Of a stretch of 64,000 nt of DNA, positions 25,901 through 36,796 are shown piece after piece; position 1 is the first letter of the stretch; every line of letters starts with the position of its first letter. The position numbers and the translations under genes are program-made. This DNA comes from Phragmites australis. Taxonomy: Eukaryota > Streptophyta > Magnoliopsida > Poales > Poaceae. The notes below the pieces were generated by a model. The model searched no databases, was not told the DNA's origin, and saw nothing but the letters and a program-made list of their open reading frames with translations. The DNA is taken from the NCBI RefSeq assembly GCF_958298935.1, contig NC_084933.1, forward strand, positions 12,383,001 to 12,447,000, written 5' to 3'.

Positions 25901-26791
25901 GAGTTAATAAGTTGCTTTTGCATATAAATTTATTTAACCGTGTGACCGACTCCTTATTACTCATTCCAAGTGCATAATCCTTGGAGTCGGGTTATTATAT
26001 GTACTAGATATTAGTAAGTCTTACAAGTAACTTCATAATCATGTTATTATCATTGAGATTTTACAGATGATGATGAATTAGTGTATGTCTACTTCATGCC
26101 CGCCAATTGCGGTGATGGGCAAGAGTAGTGGTGAGCTACTCGTGGTGACTCGATGGTGCCTTAGGGCCAATGGCATCACATCTTTTGTTGTTTATAGATG
26201 TTATTTCGCTATATAGTGACATTAACATGTTAGGATATAAACTTGGTGTATTTTGCTTATTCTAGAGCTTGTACATGTATATGTTGGGAGCCCGAACATG
26301 TCTAGTTCGATCTCCTCTTTAAATTTCATCAAGTGGTACTTTAAATTGTTGAACTTGTAATAATTCTAAAGACTTATAATATATTTAAATTACTCATACT
26401 TTGTTATATCTTGATGTGATGAAGCTTGTTGTAAAAGTGTGTGTTATGATCTTAGACATAAAACACATATTGGGACTACCGGGATTGTATTTGTCTTAAT
26501 CATTTGTTGTTGTGATTGTTATTTTGAGATGTGAATTAGCACATGGCATGTCCAGAGGCAGGTGTGTGCTAGCTTATCTTAATGGAAGATCATCTGATTT
26601 GATTAATTCGAATATAATTTAAACAGTTCCTCATAGTTATCTTATACGAGCCGATCAAGCACGACCCGAAGGGTCCAAAGCATGATTGGACCATGCTGGG
26701 CTTCCTCACAGTTATCCTGTATGAGACGATCAGGCACAGCCCAAAGGGCCCAAAGCACGATTGGGCCAGCACGGTCCAATGCCCACCTCTA
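23000..26791. mobile_element. hAT-type non-autonomous element containing a solo LTR
   Basis: The left end reads TAGAGGTGGGACTTAGGCCGTGC; the right end (26791, reverse strand) reads TAGAGGTGGGCATTGGACCGTGC. The flanks are ccccctag (22992-22999) and cccccaag (26792-26799), an 8-bp target duplication with one mismatch, as expected for hAT. The body has many GGCCCAGCACGACCC-type motifs and no transposase. Without the nested LTR it is about 0.8 kb. Confidence 0.7.
23644..26635 (+). repeat. Solo LTR of a gypsy element, 3.0 kb
   Basis: Starts TGTCACACCCGAAAAACC and ends near CAGTTCCTCATA. It aligns in inverted orientation with the LTR at 60742-63848 at both ends and in the middle. Flanks ATTAT (23639-23643) and GTTAT (26636-26640) are a 5-bp duplication with one mismatch, and no internal domain is attached, so this is a solo LTR left by recombination. 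The part at 24470-24690 is rich in GGTCTGACCG-type palindromes. Short frames inside are not genes. Confidence 0.7.
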
Positions 26792-26899
26792 CCCCCAAGC
26801 ACACAAACTCAATATTTAGCGATCAGAACATGAGTGCTATCCCCTAACTCTGAACCACTGAACCAGGCTTTGCAAGAGGACAAATATCTCAAGTAGACA

Positions 26900-28857
26900 A
26901 ATGGTATCAGTTAACACCGAATTGTTTGTGTTGCCATCGTTGTATGTATCATGAAACCAAACATGAATCTCCAACCCCTTGACATGAATGAGATACCACA
27001 TGGAATCATTTGCACGGGACAGCTCAAGCGTTCTGGATAATTGAGCTCTACACCATCTGGAAGGTTGATGAAGAACAAGCTCATAGATGCCAAATTTGAT
27101 CCAACAATATACCCTTTAATTTCTGGCCCAACATATAGAACTCACCACCAACAAACAAACCCAAGTTCATGCAACACCACCACAGTTTAGGGAGCTCTAA
27201 CATAGCTAAGGCACGACTATTGCCCCAAGCTCCAGTTTGAATGGAAGCTGCTTGCGCGAAGATAACTCTCCTGTTGTTGTTGAACACCAATCTCACTTGG
27301 TGGTAGGATAGGCCATCACCACTGTCCTCTAGGAGACTCGTACCTATGAAAGCCGTGGGGGCGGAGAAGTGGGCACCGTGGGAGGTAGTTGAAGTCCGGC
27401 ACCAATAGCAGTGCGTTGCACACTGCAATTTCTTCAGAAAAAGTTGGTATTTATATACATAACCCTGACTAGCATACTGCCATTACACCATTCCAAAATT
27501 TCAAAGCTATTACCAAATTTGAACTGCTCCAACTTCAGAAAGTAGATTCTCTTGCGGTGTACGACGGCAGCAAGCTTGGGGGGGGGGGGGGCAAACCTTA
27601 TGGCGGCACAAGCTGGGGTTACCCCATGATTGGGGGAAAGTAGGAGGCAAGAAGGCGAGACGAGTGAAGGTCCTGGAAGCGGCCAGGGAAGTTAGGCTCA
27701 GAGGCAATATGGAGCAAGCGCTTGCAGACAAGGGCGGTACAAACGACAGTGAACATGGGAAAAGCCAAGGAGCAGAAGGATCTCACTAGAGACGAAAACG
27801 GTTCGAAAATGATCGGAAAATGCCTAAACCACTTTTAGTTTAACATTTTCGCTTGGAAACAAAGTCAATAACGATAATGCCGAAAACAAGTATGACATCG
27901 ATAATACGAGAAAACTAGAAACAATGTTATCAGGAAGGAAACATGCCGATATCAATTGAGAATCGATAATTCAAACCTGAAAGAACTGAACCGTAGCACT
28001 GAACGCTAGCTTTCGCCATTACAGCACCATGTGACTATACAACATTTACCCTGTGCAATTGCTCTTCTCTAACTCTGGTATGTGAGTTTATGAAAAAATT
28101 ATACATACAAAAGCAATGTTCTTTGAAACCCAATATCTGAAGGTGTTATTTTTTTGTGATAGTTTTGACTAACTTAGTTTTGTTTTGCGAAAATAACTCA
28201 TAAGATCAACTCAAAGGCAATCGCAATGAGACGCTCGATTACAATCAAGCTGCTTGATTACAATCATAACAATTAGACGCACTGCAGGCAACCCTAGTTG
28301 TGGATTGACATGTTGACGATAGCAATCATCGCATTGCAGTTCATCTCTAGCATCACGCCACCGAGCACGACCACGCGCGCGCCGAGCACAACCGAGCATG
28401 GTGATCGTGGCGATGGTCACAACGACGACACCCACCACCATGTCCCCTAGGAGCGCGCCCACGGTGATGTCGTCATCCACTGTCACATTCAGACACACCG
28501 TGCGCCACACGCGTGTCATTCCTAGTGGGTCTGTAACCTCCCCACGCACCGTGATTAGATACACAGTATGAGAGGGACCAAGGGGGCCTATTGTCTAGAA
28601 GGAGATCCGAGAAGTTCCGACTCAAAACAGAAGAACTTGAAAATGATTGGAAGTGACCTAAATCATTTTCGCTATTGTTTATGTAAAGTTTTATTGTTTT
28701 GTTTTTTCTGATATATCATTTTTGGCTTCAGCGGCCGAAAAAGTTTGAAAAAGATCTCTAGAATACTGAGATTTATTGTTTTCATTTTCATCCCTAAATC
28801 TCACACAACATAGCGTTGATGCCATGACCACTACTTCTGGTAATAGGCACAGCTCAT
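26900..28857 (-). pseudogene. F-box protein pseudogene, interrupted by a hAT element
   Basis: On the minus strand, 28857-28797 reads INAMLCEILLLLGF, the start of an F-box. A 1-kb hAT element intervenes (27787-28796), then 27786-27640 continues with LVCKRLLHIASEPNFPGRFQ and RLLASYFPP. Downstream come SAPTAFIGTSLL, LSYHQVRLVFNNN, SIQTGAWGN (27390-27210), then INLPDGVELNYPERL and, one frame over, YLIHVKGLEIHVWFHD to about 26930. F-box proteins are substrate adaptors of SCF ubiquitin ligases; the grass-expanded class has this F-box plus a beta-propeller-like C-terminus. At least three frame changes, stops and the insertion make it non-functional. Confidence 0.7.
27787..28796. mobile_element. hAT-type non-autonomous element, 1.0 kb, inside the F-box pseudogene
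   Basis: The left end reads TAGAGACGAAAACGG and the right end, on the other strand, TAGGGATGAAAATGAAAAC. Target duplication: GATCTCAC (27779-27786) and AATCTCAC (28797-28804), seven of eight bases. The interior holds a GC-rich 117-codon frame on the minus strand (28564-28211) unlike the AT-rich ends; it has a hydrophobic stretch (GDMVVGVVVVTIATITML) but no recognised domain and may be captured host sequence. No transposase. Confidence 0.75.
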
Positions 28858-30441
28858 TGAAAGGATCGAATGGCCCAAGAGGGAGGGTGAATTGGGCGCT
28901 AATTAAAACTTCTACCGCTTAAACAAATAAAAACTTTAGCCTAGATAAAAGAGAATGCGACTACGTGATTTAAACTAGGATAAGGCAACTAAACAAGCAA
29001 GATAACCAAGAGAGAGAATTTTAAAGAAGGACTCGCAATAGCAAAGATACTCAAAGTAAAATGCGGGAAAGTAAATAGTTGGAGAAGAGAACACCGATTT
29101 TTTCCCGAGGTTTCGAGAAGTTGGCACTTCCCCCTAGTCCTCGTTGGAGCATCCACCAAGGATGTAGCTCCCCCTTGAGTCACCAAGACTCAAGTGCTCC
29201 CTCTTGATTGCCCCTTCTCCATCTCCGGATTGGCGGGCATCAAACCAAGTACATAATCTCTTCCCGGGGCTCCCACAAATCCTCCAAGAGCTCATCGAGA
29301 AAACCTCCGATCACCAAGACCGTCTAGGTGTTGCCAACCACCAAAGTAACAAGCCTCAAGCTTCACTTGACAAAGACCAAGCCTAGACAACAGCTAGATG
29401 CACACTTGTTACTCTTGAAGCACTTAAAGAAGTCCCTAATCTTCAACTAAGAACTTAGAATTAACACAAGTGCTCTCTCTTGCTTCTAAATGACACACCA
29501 AGTGTATGAGCTGCTACAGGATCGCAAGAGATACTGAGAAGTCCAAATGAGTGGGTATTTATAGGCTAAGGATCAAGAATTGGCCGTTACCTAATAACCC
29601 AGAATTTTTCTTAACGCCGGAAGTTCCGGTGTGAATAACTCACTTCACATCGGAATATCCGGTGCTAATGCCCCTGACAAAATAGCCGTTAACTGTTCCA
29701 TTAGCCGTTAAAGCTCCGGCGTTTAATCCGGACTTACGCCGGATTATCCGGCGCATGGAAACGGGCCAGATGATAGTTTGCAACCTCTCTGTATAAATTC
29801 ATCCGGTGAATACTCTTTTCTACGCCGGACCATCCGGCGTGTAGACTTAATCCGAGACTTCACTGCGAATATTTCTCCGGTGATCTCACCACTCGAACGC
29901 CGGACTATCCGGCGTGGTCTTCAACAAATTTTCAAGTCAGAACTCTTAGGAAATTGCTCCGGTGAGATCACTCTTTCTACAGAGGATCATCCGGTGAGTT
30001 GAATTTTCGCTGAATTTATCTAATTCAAAGCCGTCTTGAGTTCTAACTACTTGGATACTGAACCAAAAGCTTTTATGGCCAACCTAGCAATAGAAAGTCA
30101 CAAGTGTGCATCAACTATGTCTAGACTCACCTAGGTCAAGCTACAACTCTTAACCCCTCTTTATAGTACGATCAAAAGACTAAAAAGAAATAGAACCTAT
30201 ACTACTCTAAGTGTCCTTCATTTCTTTGTGACACTTAGAACTAGAAGATCCTTATCCTTCATGTACCGGTCCTTTGATCATCCATATAAGCTCTTTAAAG
30301 GGCAAGAGTATCAAGACATCATTGTCAATTATGTTTTTCTTTTTCTTTTATACTGTTCAAAGCGCATACGTTAGTCACAATGATACGGTTGTCATTAATC
30401 ACCGAAACTCTTACCTCTTATCTAGGAGCCTAGATGCTACA
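28858..30441 (-). repeat. Solo LTR of a copia family, 1.58 kb
   Basis: On the minus strand it starts TGTAGCATCTAGGC and ends CGATCCTTTCA. Both flanks are CTCAT (28853-28857 and 30442-30446), a perfect 5-bp target duplication. It matches the 5' LTR of the copia element at 44174-50067 along its length. Between about 29610 and 30000 it carries a cluster of short palindromes of the type CGCCGGANNNTCCGGCG. Confidence 0.88.
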
Positions 30442-31536
30442 CTCATCTCCTGTGATCCTTCAACTCCTCCATCTTCATCCAGATCCGCATCCCTTCTTGG
30501 ATTCTTTTTGTTTCTTCTATTCCCCATTTTTGGCTTCCTCTGGTTGTATCTGCTAGAATTATGGGTGCGGGTGTGGCAGGTGCAAAGATAAAGAGATTTT
30601 TTCATAAACCTAGTATAGCACGCAGATGTAGCATATACTCATATCACCACACACATGTACTCACACAATGTCTACTGGAACAAAGTGAAAGGGATCACTA
30701 GGAATTTGAGAATAATGAGACAATACAGAGAAATTGAATGGTTGGATATTGCCTAGCTTGATGGCTCTGAGTTAAATATTTCCATTGGCACTTGTCACGT
30801 GTAAATTGTGATTTGGAACGATAAGCATCATGCTACGAATTTTTTTAATCTCATTATTGATTTCCAGGGAAGCACTGTTCTTGGCGCAATAAATCCTTTT
30901 GTGGTAAATTTCTCTTCCATGTACTAGAGTTCAAATATCGATCAGCAATCAGCATCATATAACAGTGAGAGTCTGGTTCAAATCAGATTAAATGTTTGGT
31001 CCATGATACTTAGGCCAAAACACGCGGCGAAAAGATTAAAATGCTGGAAAGTATCGGCAAAGGAAAGAGAATGGCCAGACCCAAATGTTACAGGTTTTAG
31101 ACACAAAATAATAATGCAAACTTTTTTGTAGTGGAATCTTTTATGCTAAATTGGAGTGGCACGTAATAAAGACAGCTAAGTAAAATAATTTGAAACCGCA
31201 AACACGTTTGGCTGTCTTTCTTAATTTCCTTTTTGAGAGGTGATCTACGGTATTTCACATGATACCATGAAGATTTAGAGATCTGAGCTCTATCAGACAT
31301 ATCATGAAACATGTATTCATGCTTCTAGAGCTGCTCATGTGATCAAAGCTGTGAACAAAGCTGTATTCATGCTTCTAGAGTATGCTACCACTCACTCTTG
31401 TAATCAGGCTGTAAACAGCAGTCCACTGAAGTGCAGCGTTGCTATGATTTCTAACTGCAAAAATTCTTGAACTGCTCCTCTCTAATCAACAAAAAAGTAA
31501 ATCGCAGAATGAACAAGTCAACAGCAGCGCCTCACC

Positions 31537-31790
31537 GCTAGCAGATGATTGCTACCTCTTTTTTCTTTGCGGGTATATGGTTGCTATTTTGTTCTCTCAA
31601 AGAAAAAAGAACGGAAACTACTTTTCAGCGTCCTCTCAGCAAAAAAAGAAACTACATGCAGTATCCGCTAGCAGATGATTGTTACCTCTTTTTTCTTTGC
31701 GGGTATATGGTTGCTACTTTGTTCTCTCAAAGAAAAAAGAACGGAAACTACTTTTCAGCGTCCTCTCAGCAAAAAAAAGAAACAACCTCA
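31537..31790. repeat. 130-bp tandem duplication, nearly identical copies
   Basis: GCTAGCAGATGATTG at 31537 recurs at 31667, and the two units differ by only a few bases through TCAGCGTCCTCTCAGC and the A-run that follows. The near identity marks a recent event, younger than the other tandem repeats here. Confidence 0.9.
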
Positions 31791-32209
31791 TCGTGCATGC
31801 TATCGTTGTCTATACCAAAATCGTGTAAAAATGATCTCTTGTGCGTCTAAAATTTGTAAAGGAAAATATGACAAAATGGGATACCATTTATAGCTTCATG
31901 CCACAACTCATCCACAAACAAGCAGGACACGATCACCAATTCACAAACAGGGTTAGGTTATCAGCAAGCAACTCAGACAAGCATGTGACATGCTGAAATT
32001 CAGCAGTGTGAAGTCACGTTTTTACCTCCGAGAACGAGTGAGATTCAAAACTAGAACGGATTATCACAGCAACTCAGTATTGTCTGACCATTGGCCCAGG
32101 CTCTCCAAAATGATTTGGTTGCCTGATACTGACTGATATATGTGTTTAAAGCTTGTTCCAAAAAAGATGTGGTTAACTTAAAGCTACTTTATCTGAACCA
32201 TGGTTGTTA

Positions 32210-32441
32210 CTACCTCAGGTCACAAATAATCAAATTTTGGACACTGAAACTGTCTCAGTCATAATATTTGTAAAACATAACAAAGTTATACAGTATAATA
32301 ACATGAAAGTATATTTCGTGATAGATCTACTCGTATCATCTTCCTATAGCCACTCTAAATATTCAAAGAACATTATTAGTCAAAGCTTAGTAGTTTATAC
32401 GCATTCAATGCAAAAAAAAAGTTCACACGCGTTATAGGGAG
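32210..32441. repeat. Stowaway-like MITE, degenerate
   Basis: Starts CTACCTCAGGTCACAAATAATC after TA and ends GTTATAGGGAG. The layout (CTACCTC...CACAAATAA...GACACTGAAACTGTCTCA) resembles Stowaway MITEs of grasses. The right terminus is poorly preserved and TA duplication is unclear. Confidence 0.4.
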
Positions 32442-32708
32442 TCACTTTTATTTTATTTTTTGGAGGAGCTAGATATCGTTCCATGATATTTCAGATCAAC
32501 AAGGAAAGACTTGCTGCAGGTGTTACCATGATATACTGGCAATAGTTCTAGCTACAGATCAGACGTTCAAGCATCTACCAGCTGCAGTGTCGTAGATAAT
32601 GATCACGCCACACAGCCACCTGTATTGCTATTTTTTACAACAAGGATTAGCAAAACACTATCTAAGATACATAACTATTCAGAAAGATAATTCAGAACGC
32701 ATCACTGC

Positions 32709-32756
32709 GCATCCATGGCTGAATGGTTAAAGCGCCCAACTCATAATTGGTGAACT
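32709..32756 (+). pseudogene. Chloroplast-type trnI-CAU fragment with deleted T arm
   Basis: GCATCCATGGCTGAATGGTTAAAGCG and the anticodon part CCAACTCATAATTGG match the 5' two-thirds of plastid trnI-CAU as I remember it. After TGAA the sequence jumps to CTGGAT, the start of the 3' acceptor strand, so about 19 nt of variable loop and T arm are missing. It cannot fold as a tRNA. Probably a nuclear insertion of plastid DNA; the flanks are not obviously plastid. Confidence 0.6.
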
Positions 32757-33486
32757 GGATAATGGATAACCATTTGCTACAAATGGGGGAATTGCTTCTT
32801 CCAATTCCAATCTAGATGATTGGATTTGCAACAAAGGAAACCATAAATTCCAACGGGTATTCCTTTCAGAACTGATAGACTGCCAGACCTCATGGACGCC
32901 TTGATCACTGTGGCACATGCGCATAGCTCTTGAACTAACATTTCCGCAGCCCATGCCTGCACTTTTTCACATAATTCCTTGGTGTCAGAGCCAAGTTAAC
33001 CTACAAAGAGAGATATAAATATATATGTGAATGATGTTAAAAAATGAGAAGTGTTCTATTTCCAAATAGTGTTTCCTCACCAGATCAGCTATGTGGAGCT
33101 TGCATGCCAGCTTGACTAAAAACTGTGCTTGCACAAACGAACATTTACATATCAAGCAGATCACCGAGAATGACATCCGCCAAAAAAAAGCATCAACATG
33201 AAACGAACTAACTGTTTGAACTAACATTATATATCCAAGGTGGGAGTTGCATGCTCGAACAAATTGCAAAGAATTCATTATACTTTATATAGAAAAAACT
33301 CATGTGTATGCCTTCCCAGTCAGAAGACTCTATCTCCCAATTTTGTTAAACACGACTAGAAAGAAAATTCACACCTAGCTAGTCTTCTTGTGACTTAACA
33401 CAAAATGAACAAAACAAAAGGATCAGGAACTGGCTGTTTGTGCAGATAATATCCCTAGTGACAAACAAAACTCAAGAGCATGTTCT

Positions 33487-34325
33487 GGGACATCGGCGGC
33501 TGCAGTTGCTCGTTGAAACACTGAAAGGAACAGTTGTGACTTGTAACCTGATAGAGCTATGGAAAATTCCATTGGAATTACCACAATACTCAAATACATT
33601 AGACCTTTTGTTCTTGTCAATATTTCCATAAAGATTTACTTTAGTCAAAATAAATTGATATGGCAGTTTGGTGTTTGTGTAAGAAAATATCTTTTACAAA
33701 CAAGTATGGCGACAACCTCCTCTAGATAGAAGGAATACCGATGTGTTTTATCACCAAAAGATTGATCCATGCCCTATGGCCATGCGTCTATATTTTTACA
33801 GTGTTATTTGAGGTGTAAGTATACAAATATGTTCTTACAAAAATAGCGATGCAAGTTACCGTCATGCTATAAGAACTTAGGGTTAATCGAATTATACAGC
33901 CTGAGTTCAGGCAGAATATATTTACCCCTAACTAAAAGATATTATCTATGACAAATACAATGGTGTAGGTGACCTCAGAGGGTGTGATACTCGACCGGTC
34001 GTCAATTGCGGTATGACGCCGCACTGTCCCGAATGTCAGGATAACTACCACTTGCACCGGCATTAAATATCGGTCGTTTACCTGCAGGCGGCTGATTTGT
34101 CTCCAAGGCTTGATGGCCCACTTCCCAAGCTTCGGAGAGCTTGCCCAGGTTCCGGAAGACTGGGGCTCCAGGAGGCTAGGGCTCTGCAGAGCTCCGGAGC
34201 CCAGAAACCCGAGAGGCATTTGGAACCCGAGATTCACAGGCAGATAGGATTGGCTCCAAGGAAAACAACAAGACTGACAGGACCAAGGGCGATAGGGTCC
34301 TTAAAGACAGCCCCTAACAATCTCT
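33487..34325 (-). repeat. Direct repeat copy A, downstream of the PPR gene
   Basis: About 839 bp, roughly 93-95% like 36790-37603, in the same orientation. It includes a copy of the PPR gene start context (GCCGCCGATGTCCC), after which homology stops and the frame ends within a few codons. It has 31 bp near 34240 that are absent from copy B. Confidence 0.9.
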
Positions 34326-34330
34326 ATAAT

Positions 34331-36796
34331 CTACCAGCTGTGGCTGCCTCCCACAAGAAACTGATACTTTCCAGGGAGAAATTTTATATGTTTCTGACAT
34401 GTCCGTTTCCTTGAGAAGAGAGTGATCAGCAACTCAGTGGTTGAGGCTTCAAGTGAGAAATTCTTCTCATCAATTTTAGACAGAAAAGTTCCAGCCTTAA
34501 CTATTTCACCAGTCTCCAGTAACGTCCTGACAACATGATTTAGCAATTGAGAGTTGGGATCGCAGCCAGCATTCTCCGTAGATAAATAGATATTGTCTGC
34601 CTCTTCCAGCAACCCTTCTTTTATAAGATTTGTCATCATTAGATGGTAAGTCTCAACAGAAGGCACCAGCCCATTTGCTGAGGTAGAAGCAAACAGATCC
34701 TTAGCTTCTTCAATTCTCCTAGTTTTAAACATTTCAGTAATCATAATATTAAGAGTTATGATATCAATCTTCACGTTCATTGCATGTAATTTCTTGAAAA
34801 GCGTGAATGCTTCATCAGAGCAATTATTTTTACAAAGTCCACAAAGAACTGTGTTGTATGTATCAGTGCCTACTGGGATTCCACTTTCAATCATTTTATG
34901 AAAATTTTCCTTTGCAGCAACTGATCTCCCAGCCTGAAATAACCCATCCAGTATGATGTTGTACATAATAGTCGTGGGCTTAACCTCTTTACACAACATT
35001 TCTCTGAAAAGTCTCAATCCATCATCAATCCTTCCAATTTTACAGTAGCCATTAACAAGTGTACCATACACTACAACATTAGGTTCAATGCCAGCTGATA
35101 ACATAGCATCAAATACTCTCAATGCTTCCTCCATCTTTCCCACCAGGCAATAGCCATCCATAAGTGAACTAAACATAATAACATCAGGACGCAGACCAAT
35201 ACGTATAATGAATTTGAATATATTTTGTGCGTCCATTACCCTTCCTTTTTTGCAAAGGGTGTTTATTATTGAACTGAAGAACACAATGTCAGGATGCATA
35301 CCTTTATTCATCATTTCACAAACCAATTCCTTGGCTTTTACCAAAGCACCAAGAGCACAAAAACTCTGGATCAGACACTGGTAAATAGCTAAATTCGGTG
35401 GTACACCTTGGTCAATCATCTGATCAAATTTTTCGATAGCGTCATCCAACCTACCCATCCTACAAAATGCAGCTATTACTGTTGAATAGGTGACCACATC
35501 AGGTTTAACTCCTTGCTGCCTCATTTTTATAAGGATAAGCAAAGCATCATCCATCATTCCACGTTTAGCGTATGCATTGATCAGTATATTGAAAATATGG
35601 TGGTCAGGTACAATACCATCTCCTACCATCAAATTGAAGAGATCAATCATATCAACAAAGCATCCTTCAGTAGCGTACCCATGAAGCATAATAGAGTAGG
35701 AGAGAATATTAGGTTTTTGGCCTTTCATAGCCATTGAGTCAAAAACATCTCTAGCATCCTTGTTTTTTCCATGCTTGCAAAGGGAAGCCATGAACGAGTT
35801 CCATGTAACAACATTTGGTAGGATACCATGACTTGTCATTTCTTTTAATACCCTAGCCGCCTCCTTCCATTGGCCGACAGTGGAATATCCATGGATTACG
35901 TTAGTATATATCACAATATCTGGTCGTACACCTTGATCAACCATCTGTAGGAGGAATATCTCTGCCTTATCCATCGCTCTGGCCTTGCATAGTGCATCAA
36001 TAATGGAGCTGTATGTCACCACATCGGGTGAAATCCCCTGCTGCATCATCTCATGAAATAGATCACATGCTTTAGCTACTTCACCCTCCTTAAAGAAACC
36101 ATCCATAACGATGCTGTAGGCTACCACATTGGGCGAGCAGACACCTCCTTCGGCCATCGTCCGGAGAAGCTCGAGCGCTCGCTGACTCTTCCTATTATCG
36201 CAAAAGCTCTTCAGAACAATCGAGTATGAGACGACATCAGGCAAACAACCCAGCTCGGTCATCCTGTGGAGCAACACGTCCACAGCCTCGTCTGTCCGCT
36301 TTGTGTTGCAGAGGGCCTGGAGGAGGCCGTTGAAGGTGACGGCATTGACGCCCAGGCCTGATCTAAGGAGTCGGCCGAAGAAGGCAAGCGCTAGGTTTGG
36401 GCGGTGCGTGCGGCAGCAACAGTCCATGAGGATGCCGTAGGTGTGGAACGTGGGCAGCACCACCCGTGGGTCGGCGCCTCGGGACATGCGGTTGAAGAGG
36501 GCGACGACGAGGGCGGGGCCGTCGCTGTAGGTAGAGGACGGCGGCGCGCGGGCCAGCATGGCAAGAAGGCCATTCAGCGCGCGGGCTGAGCCGGGGCTGG
36601 CGAGGCGCAGCAATTCGTCGAACAGGTGGCGCGCGTCTTCCGGCCCGAGCGTCCCGGAGCTTAGGCGCTCTTTGAAGGCGCCCAAGGCTGCCTCGAAAGA
36701 GCATGGTGACGAGCGTGAGGAGGTGGAGCTGGAGGATGAGGTTCTGCCGCTGCCGGCCGCGGCAGCGGCGGGGGTGGAGGAGCGGAGGCGGGACAT
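34331..36796 (-). CDS. Restorer-of-fertility-like PPR protein, P class, 821 aa
   Basis: Intronless and complete. Residues 1-40 are Ser/Ala/Arg-rich, as in organelle transit peptides. ARHLFDELLR at 55-64 is a family hallmark near the start of rice Rf1 proteins. From about residue 116 to 748 there are 18 consecutive 35-residue P-type PPR motifs (for example DVVTYSSIIDALCKARAMDK), then one degenerate motif and IDEKNFSLEAS near the C-terminus, also as in Rf1. Such proteins bind specific organellar, usually mitochondrial, RNAs; some members suppress cytoplasmic male sterility by processing a chimeric transcript. The target cannot be read here, and an ordinary RFL paralogue is likelier than a proven restorer. 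The gene sits between two 0.8-kb direct repeats ending 5 bp beyond the stop and 7 nt inside the start. Confidence 0.93.
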   Translation of the reverse strand: MSRLRSSTPAAAAAGSGRTSSSSSTSSRSSPCSFEAALGAFKERLSSGTLGPEDARHLFDELLRLASPGSARALNGLLAMLARAPPSSTYSDGPALVVALFNRMSRGADPRVVLPTFHTYGILMDCCCRTHRPNLALAFFGRLLRSGLGVNAVTFNGLLQALCNTKRTDEAVDVLLHRMTELGCLPDVVSYSIVLKSFCDNRKSQRALELLRTMAEGGVCSPNVVAYSIVMDGFFKEGEVAKACDLFHEMMQQGISPDVVTYSSIIDALCKARAMDKAEIFLLQMVDQGVRPDIVIYTNVIHGYSTVGQWKEAARVLKEMTSHGILPNVVTWNSFMASLCKHGKNKDARDVFDSMAMKGQKPNILSYSIMLHGYATEGCFVDMIDLFNLMVGDGIVPDHHIFNILINAYAKRGMMDDALLILIKMRQQGVKPDVVTYSTVIAAFCRMGRLDDAIEKFDQMIDQGVPPNLAIYQCLIQSFCALGALVKAKELVCEMMNKGMHPDIVFFSSIINTLCKKGRVMDAQNIFKFIIRIGLRPDVIMFSSLMDGYCLVGKMEEALRVFDAMLSAGIEPNVVVYGTLVNGYCKIGRIDDGLRLFREMLCKEVKPTTIMYNIILDGLFQAGRSVAAKENFHKMIESGIPVGTDTYNTVLCGLCKNNCSDEAFTLFKKLHAMNVKIDIITLNIMITEMFKTRRIEEAKDLFASTSANGLVPSVETYHLMMTNLIKEGLLEEADNIYLSTENAGCDPNSQLLNHVVRTLLETGEIVKAGTFLSKIDEKNFSLEASTTELLITLFSRKRTCQKHIKFLPGKYQFLVGGSHSW

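Larger units (their letters stand above)
30447..33486. other. Intergenic, no protein gene supported
   Basis: AT-rich. Holds a 130-bp tandem repeat, a MITE and a tRNA-like fragment (listed separately), plus a local repeat of gtattcatgcttctagag near 31312 and 31362. Short frames at 30411-30605 and 32727-32962 on the minus strand lack recognisable domains. Confidence 0.4.

Noticed and set aside
30274..30591. 105-codon plus-strand frame with hydrophobic C-terminus
   Set aside because: Crosses the solo-LTR boundary and TSD at 30441, so it is a chance fusion of LTR and flank.
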